6,947 nt of DNA, taken from contig CAMWSA010000197.1 in the NCBI GenBank assembly GCA_947176785.1, positions 1-6,947 on the forward strand. Reading direction: 5' to 3'. Of this stretch, positions 1 to 6,167 are shown piece by piece. The translations under genes were made by a program, and so were the position numbers. Numbering within the stretch: position 1 is the stretch's first letter; each line of letters opens with the position of its first letter. This DNA comes from an uncultured Lachnospiraceae bacterium (GTDB lineage: Bacteria; Bacillota; Clostridia; Lachnospirales; Lachnospiraceae). The notes beneath the pieces are model-generated. The model was not told where the DNA came from. It worked only from the letters and a program-made list of their open reading frames with translations, and ran no database searches.

Positions 1-231
1 TGAATGTGCTTTCCATTCCACCTTATCCCCGTCCGTGCGCTACGGCGCACTCTCAAATCAATAGTTGAATGTGTTTTCCATTCCACCTTATCCCCGCCCG
101 TGCGCTACGGCGTACTCTCAGATCAATAGTTGAATGTGCTTTCCATTCCACCTTATCCCCGTCCGTGCGCTACGGCGCACTCTCAGATCAATAGCTGAAT
201 GTATTTTTATTTAACTTTATCCCTATGATAG
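1..231. repeat. 65-bp tandem repeat array, 3 full copies plus a decayed copy
   Basis: Three near-identical 65-bp units start at 1, 66 and 131. A fourth, degenerate unit starts at 196 and fades near 231. The full copies differ at only a few positions, all transitions (for example C to T at 74 and 113). Each unit holds a perfect or near-perfect hairpin, GTGCGC-TACG-GCGCAC, at 35-50 in the first copy. Read as plus-strand RNA the loop is C(UACG)G, an exceptionally stable tetraloop. The period is not a multiple of three, so the array is not coding. The array begins at the window edge and may continue to the left. Its function is unknown. There are no unique spacers, so it is not a CRISPR array. 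Confidence 0.93.
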
Positions 232-463
232 CTACCTTCCCGCAAAATGTCAATGGGTTGCCGGCAAGGGACACGGAAATCAACTTTGCTACTAATTATG
301 CCTTTTTGTGTATAATGTCTGGTTTCCAAAAACAATAAGCAGCCTAAACCGTCTAAAATCAAAACCGGATTCACTCAAGAATGGAAGTTTTTGCCGAAAA
401 TGGATTTCCGTGGGCAAGGGACACTTTTGGCAGGTCATCTTCCTGCCCGGCTGCCTCCCCGCT
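232..463. other. Gene-free region downstream of spoIIE with a pair of short repeats
   Basis: No coding region is supported here. GGCAAGGGACAC occurs twice in direct orientation, at 263-274 and 413-424. Next to it CGGAAATC (274-281) is matched by the inverted GATTTCCG (403-410). The left copy overlaps the palindrome TTGCCGGCAA (258-267). A plus-strand TATAAT lies at 311-316 but has no good -35, and no plausible gene follows it. The repeat pair could mark a small inserted element of about 150 bp. This is inference from the repeat layout only. Confidence 0.5.
429..447 (-). terminator. Hairpin just past spoIIE, possible weak terminator
   Basis: Sixteen bases after the spoIIE stop the minus strand can form a 6-bp stem, GGCAGG and CCTGCC, with a 7-nt loop. 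It is followed by AAAAGTG rather than a T-run, so it lacks the tail of an intrinsic terminator. It could be a Rho-dependent or processing site, or mean nothing. No better candidate is visible before the repeat array. Confidence 0.25.
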
Positions 464-1750
464 TCACCTATGACTGTCAAACACCCCCAGTACCAGTATC
501 GTCATATCGTCCATGATGCGGCCCTGGCTGCACCGCAGTACGAACTGCAGCAGATTCCTGGCCATCTCATCCGGATGCTGTTCCCGCATTCCTTCCAGGT
601 ACTGGATCATGGCATCCTCATACCCGCTCTCCCGCAGCGCGTCCAATACCCCGTCGGACATCATAATGACATAATCGTTGTCGATCAGTTCACGGCTCAC
701 GCTCTGGCGCAGTGTCCCCTGGGCATCCTGGTCCTCCCCTGCCGCCAGGATGCCCAGGGGCAGCCCGGGCAGGCTGATCTGCTCCACATAGCTGTTGCTT
801 TTCAGAAAAGAAGCCGCTGCCCCCACCTTGCGGAACACGCACATCCCCTGATACAGGTTCAGGCTGCAAATATCCAGTGTGGACATGTTGCGTCTCCCCG
901 ACGCGTCCCCCGATGCCAGCAGGGCGCTGTTCACCAGGCTCACCGCCATATCTGTCTCAAAGCCGGCCTCCAGCATTTTTTCCATCATATCCAGCACCTG
1001 GCTGCTTTCCGCGCTGGCCTTCTCGCCACAGCCCATGCCGTCGGAGAGCAGCACCGTCAGCCAGCCCCGGTCGGATTGGATGATGGAATAATTGTCCCCG
1101 GAGACCGTCTCATTTTCCTTTACTGCCCGGGCACTGCCGGATAATACCACAAAACGGGGTTCCTCCACAAAAAGATATGTGCCTTCCCGCTCCTCGATCT
1201 GCCGGGGGCTGGTCACGGACGCAATAAGCCGCCGCCCCAGCAGCACGGAGAGCATGTCCGCCACCTCCTGGCTGCCGTGTCCCACCATTCGCTGGGTAAG
1301 CATATGCAGTCCTATCGTCATTCCTGTCCTGTTTGCGCTTTCCGTATCCTCCATACCCTGTATGCCCTCGTCCTGCGCCGGCTGGTCAATATAGAAAATA
1401 TCCAGCACTGTGATCCCCTCCTGTTTCAGGGCGCGCGCCACCAGTTTTTCCTCCCGCGCAGGAAGGGGGGTCAGGCGAAACACCTCCGCCGCCAGCCTGT
1501 CCATGATCTGGGACATTTCATCCAGGTTGTCACACAGAGCCTGCCGGTTTTCCCATAGTCTGCGCTCCTCCAGCACCTGCTGCCGGGACATGCCCTCCCG
1601 CGGCCCGCCCTTCCCACAGGAAAAATCCCCCCGATAGCTTCTGGACAGTTCCCGAAAACTGTCCGCATAGGCCAAAAGCCTTCCCCTTCCATAGTCCGAC
1701 AGCATTATGCTAAGCTGTTCCTGTCTCCCTCTGCCCGCTGTTGTCAACAT
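464..1750 (-). CDS. spoIIE: Stage II sporulation protein E, short form: PP2C-type serine phosphatase
   Basis: SpoIIE dephosphorylates the anti-anti-sigma factor SpoIIAA and so releases sigma-F in the forespore. This protein has 428 residues. The PP2C domain (about 210-428) carries the metal-binding signatures: GDN with D219, SDGMG with D237, SDG with D366 and DDMT with D414/D415, so it should be active. Residues 1-205 resemble the end of the central oligomerisation region. The ten-helix membrane domain of Bacillus SpoIIE (about 827 residues in total) is absent, and no membrane segment is visible. The start at 1750 is chosen because AGGTGA lies at the right distance before it. The longer reading frame from 1858 has no ribosome binding site and begins at the predicted transcription start. 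An accessory SpoIIE-like phosphatase is possible, but the Spo0A-type promoter and nearby divIC favour the true spoIIE. Confidence 0.93.
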   Translation of the reverse strand: MLTTAGRGRQEQLSIMLSDYGRGRLLAYADSFRELSRSYRGDFSCGKGGPREGMSRQQVLEERRLWENRQALCDNLDEMSQIMDRLAAEVFRLTPLPAREEKLVARALKQEGITVLDIFYIDQPAQDEGIQGMEDTESANRTGMTIGLHMLTQRMVGHGSQEVADMLSVLLGRRLIASVTSPRQIEEREGTYLFVEEPRFVVLSGSARAVKENETVSGDNYSIIQSDRGWLTVLLSDGMGCGEKASAESSQVLDMMEKMLEAGFETDMAVSLVNSALLASGDASGRRNMSTLDICSLNLYQGMCVFRKVGAAASFLKSNSYVEQISLPGLPLGILAAGEDQDAQGTLRQSVSRELIDNDYVIMMSDGVLDALRESGYEDAMIQYLEGMREQHPDEMARNLLQFVLRCSQGRIMDDMTILVLGVFDSHR

Positions 1751-1754
1751 AATA

Positions 1755-1762
1755 TCACCTGC
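1755..1762 (-). promoter_or_regulatory. Ribosome binding site that fixes the spoIIE start
   Basis: The minus strand reads GCAGGTGA, then TATT, then ATG at 1750. This is a good Shine-Dalgarno match at normal distance. It decides for the 428-residue product over the frame opening at 1858. Confidence 0.8.
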
Positions 1763-1863
1763 TCTCTGTCCTGTCCTTACGCCGCCTGTCCGATGTTCCG
1801 GCGGCATCCTGCCTGCATGAGACAGGACCTTTGCCGCCGGGCCTGTCCTATGCAGCATTCACA

Positions 1864-1897
1864 AGTATACAAAAAGCGGTCCATACTTTTTGTCAAA
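1864..1897 (-). promoter_or_regulatory. Spo0A-type sigma-A promoter of spoIIE with embedded 0A box
   Basis: On the minus strand TTGACA (1891-1896) and TATACT (1864-1869) are separated by 21 bp, too far for an ordinary sigma-A promoter. The Bacillus spoIIE and spoIIG promoters are known to have this 21-22-bp spacing and to need Spo0A~P bound next to the -35. Here the plus strand at 1889-1897 reads TTTGTCAAA, a perfect match to the 0A-box consensus TTTGTCRAA, covering the -35. Transcription would start near 1857 and leave a leader of about 107 nt. Activation by Spo0A~P is inference from this match. Confidence 0.8.
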
Positions 1898-1922
1898 ATA
1901 TGGATCGCTTCTCTGTATTTTC

Positions 1923-1931
1923 GTTGACAAC
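1923..1931 (-). promoter_or_regulatory. Possible second, upstream 0A box
   Basis: GTTGTCAAC on the minus strand matches seven of nine positions of TTTGTCRAA. It is self-complementary, so orientation cannot be told. Its centre is 34 bp upstream of the -35-overlapping box, about three helical turns, which would place both on the same face of the DNA. Confidence 0.45.
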
Positions 1932-1944
1932 TTTTCCTCTATAT

Positions 1945-1974
1945 GGATATCGCCGGCATCGGTCTTTGATATCC
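1945..1974. repeat. Inverted repeat GGATATC/GATATCC between the unknown gene and spoIIE
   Basis: A perfect 7-bp inverted repeat (1945-1951 and 1968-1974) encloses 16 bases that include GCCGGC. It lies after the stop of the 298-residue gene and before the spoIIE promoter. It is not followed by a T-run on the minus strand, so it is not a standard terminator. It could be a weak transcript end or an operator. Confidence 0.4.
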
Positions 1975-2013
1975 CTTAATCCGTATTTGCATGCGGAGCG
2001 TTCAACCTTCCAG

Positions 2014-2910
2014 TCATTCTGCCAAAATGTCCAGTTTTTTATACTCCGCAACCTTCTGTGCCACCAGCTCCCAGGTAATGTCCGCATCTAAAAACCTGTG
2101 ATCGCTCCAGAGCCGCTCCAACTCGGCTTTGACCTGTGGAGCCTCCTCCGGTTTTCCCGCACCTGTCCGGACATAGTAGTCTGGCAGCAGCGCCTGGGCA
2201 ATGATACCGGTTTCAGGAGCGGGCAGTTCCTCTCCCTGGCTCAGAGCCATCACCATCCTGAGGTGTGCGTCCAGATAGGCATCTATCTCCAGATGAACCC
2301 CCATCATCCCATTGAGATCAAAGACCTGGAGGGGAGCGCCGCCCGGGATCTCAATCTCACTTCCCGCCCCCCAGAAAGCCGGACTGTCCCCCAACTCGTA
2401 GAGAGCGCTGCATATATCCCGGAGGCCGTTAAACTCTTCCTCTGTGGGCGGCTCCTGAAAAGATTTCAACACTGTATCCACGGCCCAGCCCAGCTTTCCC
2501 AGGACCTCACAGCCGGGAAGGACAGCCAGCCGCTCTCCCAGTCTCACAAGTCTTGCCAGAGTGAACAGGCCCCAGACCCGCACTTGGGCATCCCCCAGAT
2601 CCTCGGCTGCCTCCTCCACCCGGGCAGGGACATTGTTGTACAGCAGAGGGGCATCCTCCAACCGGCCCATGCGCTCGGAGCAGTCGTCCATGAGCTTTTC
2701 GCCTACTTTTTTGTAGATTCTGTCGTCGGCGCTATAGATGGTGTCCGCCCGGCTTAACCACAGCTGGGCCTGGTTGAGTTCTCCCTTCTCCATGGCGGCC
2801 ACGCCTGATTGATAATAGGCTTTGGCCACTCCCGCCCAATCCTTTTTTTGCCGGCACTCTGCAAGCTGTTCCTCCAAAGAACCTTCTTTTTTACCAAAGA
2901 GCTTGAACAT
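2014..2910 (-). CDS. Unknown protein with TPR-like N-terminus
   Basis: A 298-residue, acidic, soluble protein that I cannot assign to a named family. It opens with the basic, amphipathic MFKLFGKK. Residues about 25-62 read like a TPR helix pair (AYYQSGVAAMEKGELNQA, then WLSRAD), which suggests protein-protein contacts. The remainder is predicted helical with a short glycine/proline-rich part near 183-195. There is no signal peptide, membrane segment or catalytic motif. It starts 24 nt after the xylanase stop with AAAGGAG at 2921-2927, so it is very likely co-transcribed with the xylanase. The context allows a role linked to that enzyme or to the cell surface, but this is only inference. Confidence 0.88.
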   Translation of the reverse strand: MFKLFGKKEGSLEEQLAECRQKKDWAGVAKAYYQSGVAAMEKGELNQAQLWLSRADTIYSADDRIYKKVGEKLMDDCSERMGRLEDAPLLYNNVPARVEEAAEDLGDAQVRVWGLFTLARLVRLGERLAVLPGCEVLGKLGWAVDTVLKSFQEPPTEEEFNGLRDICSALYELGDSPAFWGAGSEIEIPGGAPLQVFDLNGMMGVHLEIDAYLDAHLRMVMALSQGEELPAPETGIIAQALLPDYYVRTGAGKPEEAPQVKAELERLWSDHRFLDADITWELVAQKVAEYKKLDILAE

Positions 2911-2934
2911 TGTGATACATCTCCTTTGTAATAT

Positions 2935-5040
2935 TTATTTCCTTTTATCTTTTTTTCTGCAACGGATCAGGGCATAGGCCACAAAGCCTGCAACTCCTGC
3001 TGCCAGGATTCCGCAGGCTGCCAGGATACCATACAGCCCCTTTCCGCGGCTCTCGGCTTTGGCTGCCTCAGGCTGCCCTGGTTCATCGGCTTCCTCCTCC
3101 GGGGCTTCTATACTCCCTGTCGCTGATTCCCGGGCAGGGCCTTCCGGATTGCCTTCACCGGAGAAGCCCGCCGGGCTTTCACCGGAGGCTTCCCCGGCCT
3201 GTGCCGTACCTTCCTCTGCTGTTTTCTCCTCCTCCAGCCTGCTGCTGTCCACAAAGGCCCAATAGGCGGGCTTTACCTGATAATCGTCGTCAAACAGCAG
3301 GGGACATTGTCTCTGCGTGCCGTCCGCCGCGCCCCCCACGGCATTGAAAGTCTGGAGCCAGGAATTCTTGTCCACCACGCCCCACAGGGTAATGTTTGTA
3401 ATATGCACGCCCTCTTCCCGCAGGCTTCTCACCGTGTCATAGAGTTCCCGATAACGACGGCCCTGGGTGGCGAACTCCTCCTCTTGGGTGGCCTGCGTGC
3501 CGTCATAGCTGCCGCTGGCCTTCATGTCCAGTTCTGTAATCTGTACCTGTCCCACAACCTCCGCATAAGCTCTGGCCGCCCTGGAGAACTCTTCCATGGA
3601 GGGACTTCCCACAGTCTGGTAATGGCCCTGCATACCCATGCCGTCGATCCTGGTGCCCTCCGCCTCCTTCACGTCCTTGAGCAGTTGTACAATCCCCGCT
3701 CTCTTGTTGGCAAACCACTCGTTGTAATCGTTGTAATACAGCTCCACATCCGGGTCCATATACTGGTTGGCATAGCGGAAGGCATTGAGGATAAACTCAT
3801 TGCTCTGGTACACCGCCCACCAGCTGCTGTTCTCTGCGGCGTTGCGGTAGCGGGAGGCACCGTCGCTTACAGCCTCGTTTACCACATCCCAGCCATAAAA
3901 CATGCCATGGTATTTGCTGTCCTCACCGGTAAAATGCTCCGCCATGGTTTTGATGTACCACTCCAGACGGCGGTTCATGGTCCCGGTGTCGGCATAGGGC
4001 TTATCCGCGTCATAGTCCTCGTGGAACCACCACTCAGGGGTCTGGGAGTGCCACACCAGCACATGTCCCCTCACCTGGATAAGTTCCTCCGGATGGCTCT
4101 GGTTCCAATCGTATATGGCATCCAGTGTCTTCTCCGCCCGGCTGTAATCCATCCTGGGCACCTCCAGCTGCTCCCCGTTGAGAGTGACCGTCTCCGTTCC
4201 CGGGCATTTGTTATTGCTGTAGCCAAACATGGCATCCGGCTTCAGTTCGTTGCCCAGGGTGACAGCGTTAAAATGTCTGGTCACCAGGGCCATGGTATCC
4301 ACGTCCTTCAAATCGGAATTGACAATGGATGTGCCGATGACAAAATCCTCTCCCTGCTCCGCAGGCACCGCCTCCCTCAACCGGGGCACGTCCATCTGGA
4401 TCACGCTCTCTTTCACCCCCTGCTCCCGTAGTTCCATCCCTGTCATGTAGTACGTTCCCATCACACCTTCTCCTTGTCCGTAATTGGTCCCCTGTTCCAA
4501 AATCCGGATCACCACCTGCTCCAGATTCCCCGACCAGGAAGGGGTATATATCCCTGTAAAATGTGTCCACACGCCCGGCTCCAACACCTGATCCACCGTG
4601 CCGCTGCAGCCCTGGCCATAGATGGTATTGCCGTCCGCTGTGATATAGGGGGATATCTCCACACAGCGCTGCTGGGCCGGGGCATCCGCATAGTCCACCG
4701 GGTCCAGCATCACATAGAAGCTGTAAATATAATCCCTGTCCTTCTCCACCAGGCCCGTCACATCCTGGGAAAAGCATTCGTAGTTGGAAGTCCTGTCCGT
4801 GATCTTCCCGTAGCTGCTCACATCCCCATAGACAGGCTCCGTGCCTGCCTCTGCGGTGATCGCCGCATTCCCCCGGTCCCTGTACCATGGTGAGATATCA
4901 TCCCCCTGGGCAAAATCCGGGCATTTGATCAGATTCTCCCCGGCTTCCGCCGCCATACAGCATCCCCCGCAGACCGCCACTGCCGCCAGCATGACGCCCG
5001 CCAGCGCCGCCGCCATTGTTTTCCATGACCTTATGTACAT
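2935..5040 (-). CDS. Secreted, membrane-anchored GH10 endo-1,4-beta-xylanase with CBM4/9/22-like module
   Basis: A 701-residue retaining xylanase that cuts beta-1,4-xylan outside the cell. Layout: signal peptide about 1-33 (basic start, hydrophobic core, AEA cleavage site); CBM4/9/22-type beta-sandwich about 36-206; GH10 barrel about 215-598; acidic Glu/Pro/Gly/Ser-rich linker about 600-666; membrane helix about 669-692 with a basic tail (RCRKKDKRK). The GH10 signature is complete: NELKPD (264-269), H326 and H331 in the GHVLVWH motif, acid/base E389 in WDVVNE, nucleophile E503 in ITELDM, and WGVVDKNSW (553-561). No LPXTG motif is present, so the anchor is the helix. The start at 5040 is preferred over an in-frame ATG at 5160, which lies upstream of the predicted promoter. 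AAGGA (5050-5054) precedes it at a slightly long distance. It is the first gene of a two-gene unit, separated from divIC by a terminator. Confidence 0.96.
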   Translation of the reverse strand: MYIRSWKTMAAALAGVMLAAVAVCGGCCMAAEAGENLIKCPDFAQGDDISPWYRDRGNAAITAEAGTEPVYGDVSSYGKITDRTSNYECFSQDVTGLVEKDRDYIYSFYVMLDPVDYADAPAQQRCVEISPYITADGNTIYGQGCSGTVDQVLEPGVWTHFTGIYTPSWSGNLEQVVIRILEQGTNYGQGEGVMGTYYMTGMELREQGVKESVIQMDVPRLREAVPAEQGEDFVIGTSIVNSDLKDVDTMALVTRHFNAVTLGNELKPDAMFGYSNNKCPGTETVTLNGEQLEVPRMDYSRAEKTLDAIYDWNQSHPEELIQVRGHVLVWHSQTPEWWFHEDYDADKPYADTGTMNRRLEWYIKTMAEHFTGEDSKYHGMFYGWDVVNEAVSDGASRYRNAAENSSWWAVYQSNEFILNAFRYANQYMDPDVELYYNDYNEWFANKRAGIVQLLKDVKEAEGTRIDGMGMQGHYQTVGSPSMEEFSRAARAYAEVVGQVQITELDMKASGSYDGTQATQEEEFATQGRRYRELYDTVRSLREEGVHITNITLWGVVDKNSWLQTFNAVGGAADGTQRQCPLLFDDDYQVKPAYWAFVDSSRLEEEKTAEEGTAQAGEASGESPAGFSGEGNPEGPARESATGSIEAPEEEADEPGQPEAAKAESRGKGLYGILAACGILAAGVAGFVAYALIRCRKKDKRK

Positions 5041-5070
5041 ACTGATACATCCTTTCCAAAATATTTTCTC

Positions 5071-5106
5071 CTGTCCACAAATGATTTGTTTTTCCTTTCC
5101 GGACAG
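5071..5106 (-). promoter_or_regulatory. Inverted repeats in the xylanase leader, candidate operator or leader hairpin
   Basis: Just downstream of the predicted transcription start, CTGTCC (5071-5076) and GGACAG (5101-5106) form an outer inverted repeat. Inside it lies the odd-centred palindrome ACAAATGATTTGT (5077-5089). Such a dyad right after a promoter is a typical place for a repressor to bind. The sequence could also fold in the mRNA. No known regulator is matched with confidence. Confidence 0.45.
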
Positions 5107-5116
5107 TATATGTTGT

Positions 5117-5125
5117 ATAATAGCA
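5117..5125 (-). promoter_or_regulatory. Extended -10 promoter for the xylanase operon
   Basis: The minus strand reads TGC followed by TATTAT, an extended -10 element (TGnTATnAT). No clear -35 is seen 16-18 bp upstream, which extended -10 promoters can tolerate. The predicted start is near 5110, giving a leader of about 70 nt before the ATG at 5040. It lies downstream of the divIC terminator. Confidence 0.55.
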
Positions 5126-5179
5126 TAACTACTCTGAAAAGGCTTCTCGTATATTGTCATCTATTGGTCTGTTATTGCT

Positions 5180-5208
5180 AAAAAGAGCCCTGGCACGCGC
5201 CAAAGCTC
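5180..5208 (-). terminator. Intrinsic terminator of the rqcP-yabP-yabQ-divIC cluster
   Basis: Minus-strand RNA forms a 10-bp stem, GAGCUUUGGC and GCCAGGGCUC with two G-U pairs, closed by a GCGU loop. It is followed directly by five U residues. It lies 127 nt past the divIC stop and insulates the sporulation/division cluster from the xylanase unit. Confidence 0.82.
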
Positions 5209-5335
5209 CCTGTCATTATCTATGGTCAACGGCAAACAAATTTCTGATTTCAGTCCTGCAAAGGCCACATACGGGAACTTTTGCAAGACCGGAAGCGAAA
5301 TTTCTATTTTCTAATGTCGTTGACTATATAAAGTA
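5209..5335. repeat. Imperfect fold-back element downstream of divIC
   Basis: Several inverted pairs nest around one centre near 5271: GTCAACG/CGTTGAC (5225-5231 and 5318-5324), AAATTT/AAATTT (5238-5243 and 5298-5303) and TCCTGCAAAGG/CTTTTGCAAGA (5254-5264 and 5278-5288). They could form one long, bulged hairpin with a 13-nt loop. It could be a decayed small palindromic mobile element or a 3' UTR structure. It has no coding potential. Confidence 0.5.
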
Positions 5336-5659
5336 TCACTCCTCGGCCTTGAATACGATTTCGTCAGCATTGACCAGGCCCAGCTTCTCCTTGGCAATCT
5401 CCTCGTAGTACTCCTTGGTCTGGGAGCGTTTGCGCAGAAGCTCAATTTCCTGCGCCCGCTGCTTCTCCGCGTCAATCTGAGCCTGCAAGAAGGCAGACTG
5501 GGCCTCCAGGGCGTCCAAACGTTCCTGCATCTTTATGCTGCTGGCATACACTGCCACCAGAATCATCAGCAGCGCCAGCATTACCAGGAACATGCTGAAA
5601 CGGTTCTGTACTTTTTTGCGGTATGCTGCTTTCTTTCTCCTGGTTCGTCCTGCTGCCAT
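5336..5659 (-). CDS. divIC: Cell-division protein of the DivIC/FtsB family
   Basis: A 107-residue single-pass septal protein. The FtsB/DivIC family forms a complex with FtsL and DivIB/FtsQ that activates septal wall synthesis. The cytoplasmic start is very basic (RTRRKKAAYRKK). A membrane helix spans about 22-41, and a coiled coil about 43-83 (MQERLDALEAQ, LQAQIDAEKQRA) faces outward. The end matches the family pattern EEIAKEKLGLV, with residues 86-96 followed by NADEIVF. The length is typical. It starts 22 nt after yabQ with GGGAGGAG before the ATG. Its position after yabQ is the same as in Bacillus and supports the name. Confidence 0.95.
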   Translation of the reverse strand: MAAGRTRRKKAAYRKKVQNRFSMFLVMLALLMILVAVYASSIKMQERLDALEAQSAFLQAQIDAEKQRAQEIELLRKRSQTKEYYEEIAKEKLGLVNADEIVFKAEE

Positions 5660-5681
5660 GGTCTCCTCCCGGGCTTGTTCC

Positions 5682-6149
5682 CTAACGCTTCCTCAATCTT
5701 ATTTTAAGTAATTTACCATAATTTTTCAACCTGTTTTTACAGGATACCCGTGCCTTTTTCCAGAGACGCCCCAATGCGCCGCCCGCCGCGTGGCCTGCCC
5801 TGCCCACAGGGCGCAGACAAAAGCCCGTCACCCTCCGCAGCAGGTCCCGCACCCAACACAGGGCCAGGGACACATAGCGGACCAGAAGGCCGCTGACCGT
5901 TTTTTTGTACAGCAGCATCCCCGCCAGCGCACCCGTCACCGCAAACCACCTCAAGCTGCCGTTACTCTCCTGGTGCATCAGCCGGAAAATATAGAAGGCG
6001 CAAAAAAGCCAAAAAGCCAAATCCTCCAGAGACACCAGCAAACCCTTGTGGGGTATCACTCTCCTCCAGATCCGGAGGATATCGTATATGAAAGTGATCA
6101 ATACCCCGGAAGCGAAAGCATGCAGCAGAAATACATTTTCCTCAGACAT
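5682..6149 (-). CDS. yabQ: Sporulation membrane protein YabQ
   Basis: A 155-residue multi-pass membrane protein. In Bacillus, YabQ is made in the mother cell and is needed for spore cortex formation. Hydrophobic segments lie at about 6-28, 43-58, 66-81 and 85-104. A very basic tail (about 105-155, many Arg/Lys) would face the cytoplasm. The early FASGVLITFIYDILRI stretch is characteristic of the family. It starts 18 nt after yabP with GGGGGAG before the ATG, and is probably translated from the same mRNA as yabP and divIC. Confidence 0.92.
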   Translation of the reverse strand: MSEENVFLLHAFASGVLITFIYDILRIWRRVIPHKGLLVSLEDLAFWLFCAFYIFRLMHQESNGSLRWFAVTGALAGMLLYKKTVSGLLVRYVSLALCWVRDLLRRVTGFCLRPVGRAGHAAGGALGRLWKKARVSCKNRLKNYGKLLKIRLRKR

Positions 6150-6167
6150 TTTCCGGCTCCCCCGCCT

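Noticed and set aside
1..231. CRISPR array
   Set aside because: The repeat units abut directly with no variable spacers and are too long at 65 bp.
286..316. Plus-strand promoter with TATAAT
   Set aside because: The -10 is perfect, but there is no -35 at proper spacing and no gene downstream on that strand.
308..1144. Long plus-strand open frame (278 codons)
   Set aside because: It is antisense to spoIIE, has no recognisable domain or good ribosome binding site, and is explained by the GC-rich codon use of the opposite strand.
1751..1858. 36-residue N-terminal extension of SpoIIE
   Set aside because: It has no ribosome binding site, a Pro/Arg/Gly-rich unlikely sequence, and would begin at the predicted transcription start.
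3307..4431. Long plus-strand open frame (374 codons)
   Set aside because: It lies opposite the GH10 catalytic domain, whose motifs are unmistakable, and shows no protein family features of its own.
4960..4975. Lipoprotein signal in the xylanase
   Set aside because: Cysteines follow the hydrophobic core, but the residues before them do not fit a lipobox; ordinary signal peptidase cleavage plus the C-terminal helix fits better.
5041..5160. 40-residue N-terminal extension of the xylanase
   Set aside because: It would put residues before the signal peptide and start upstream of the extended -10 promoter.
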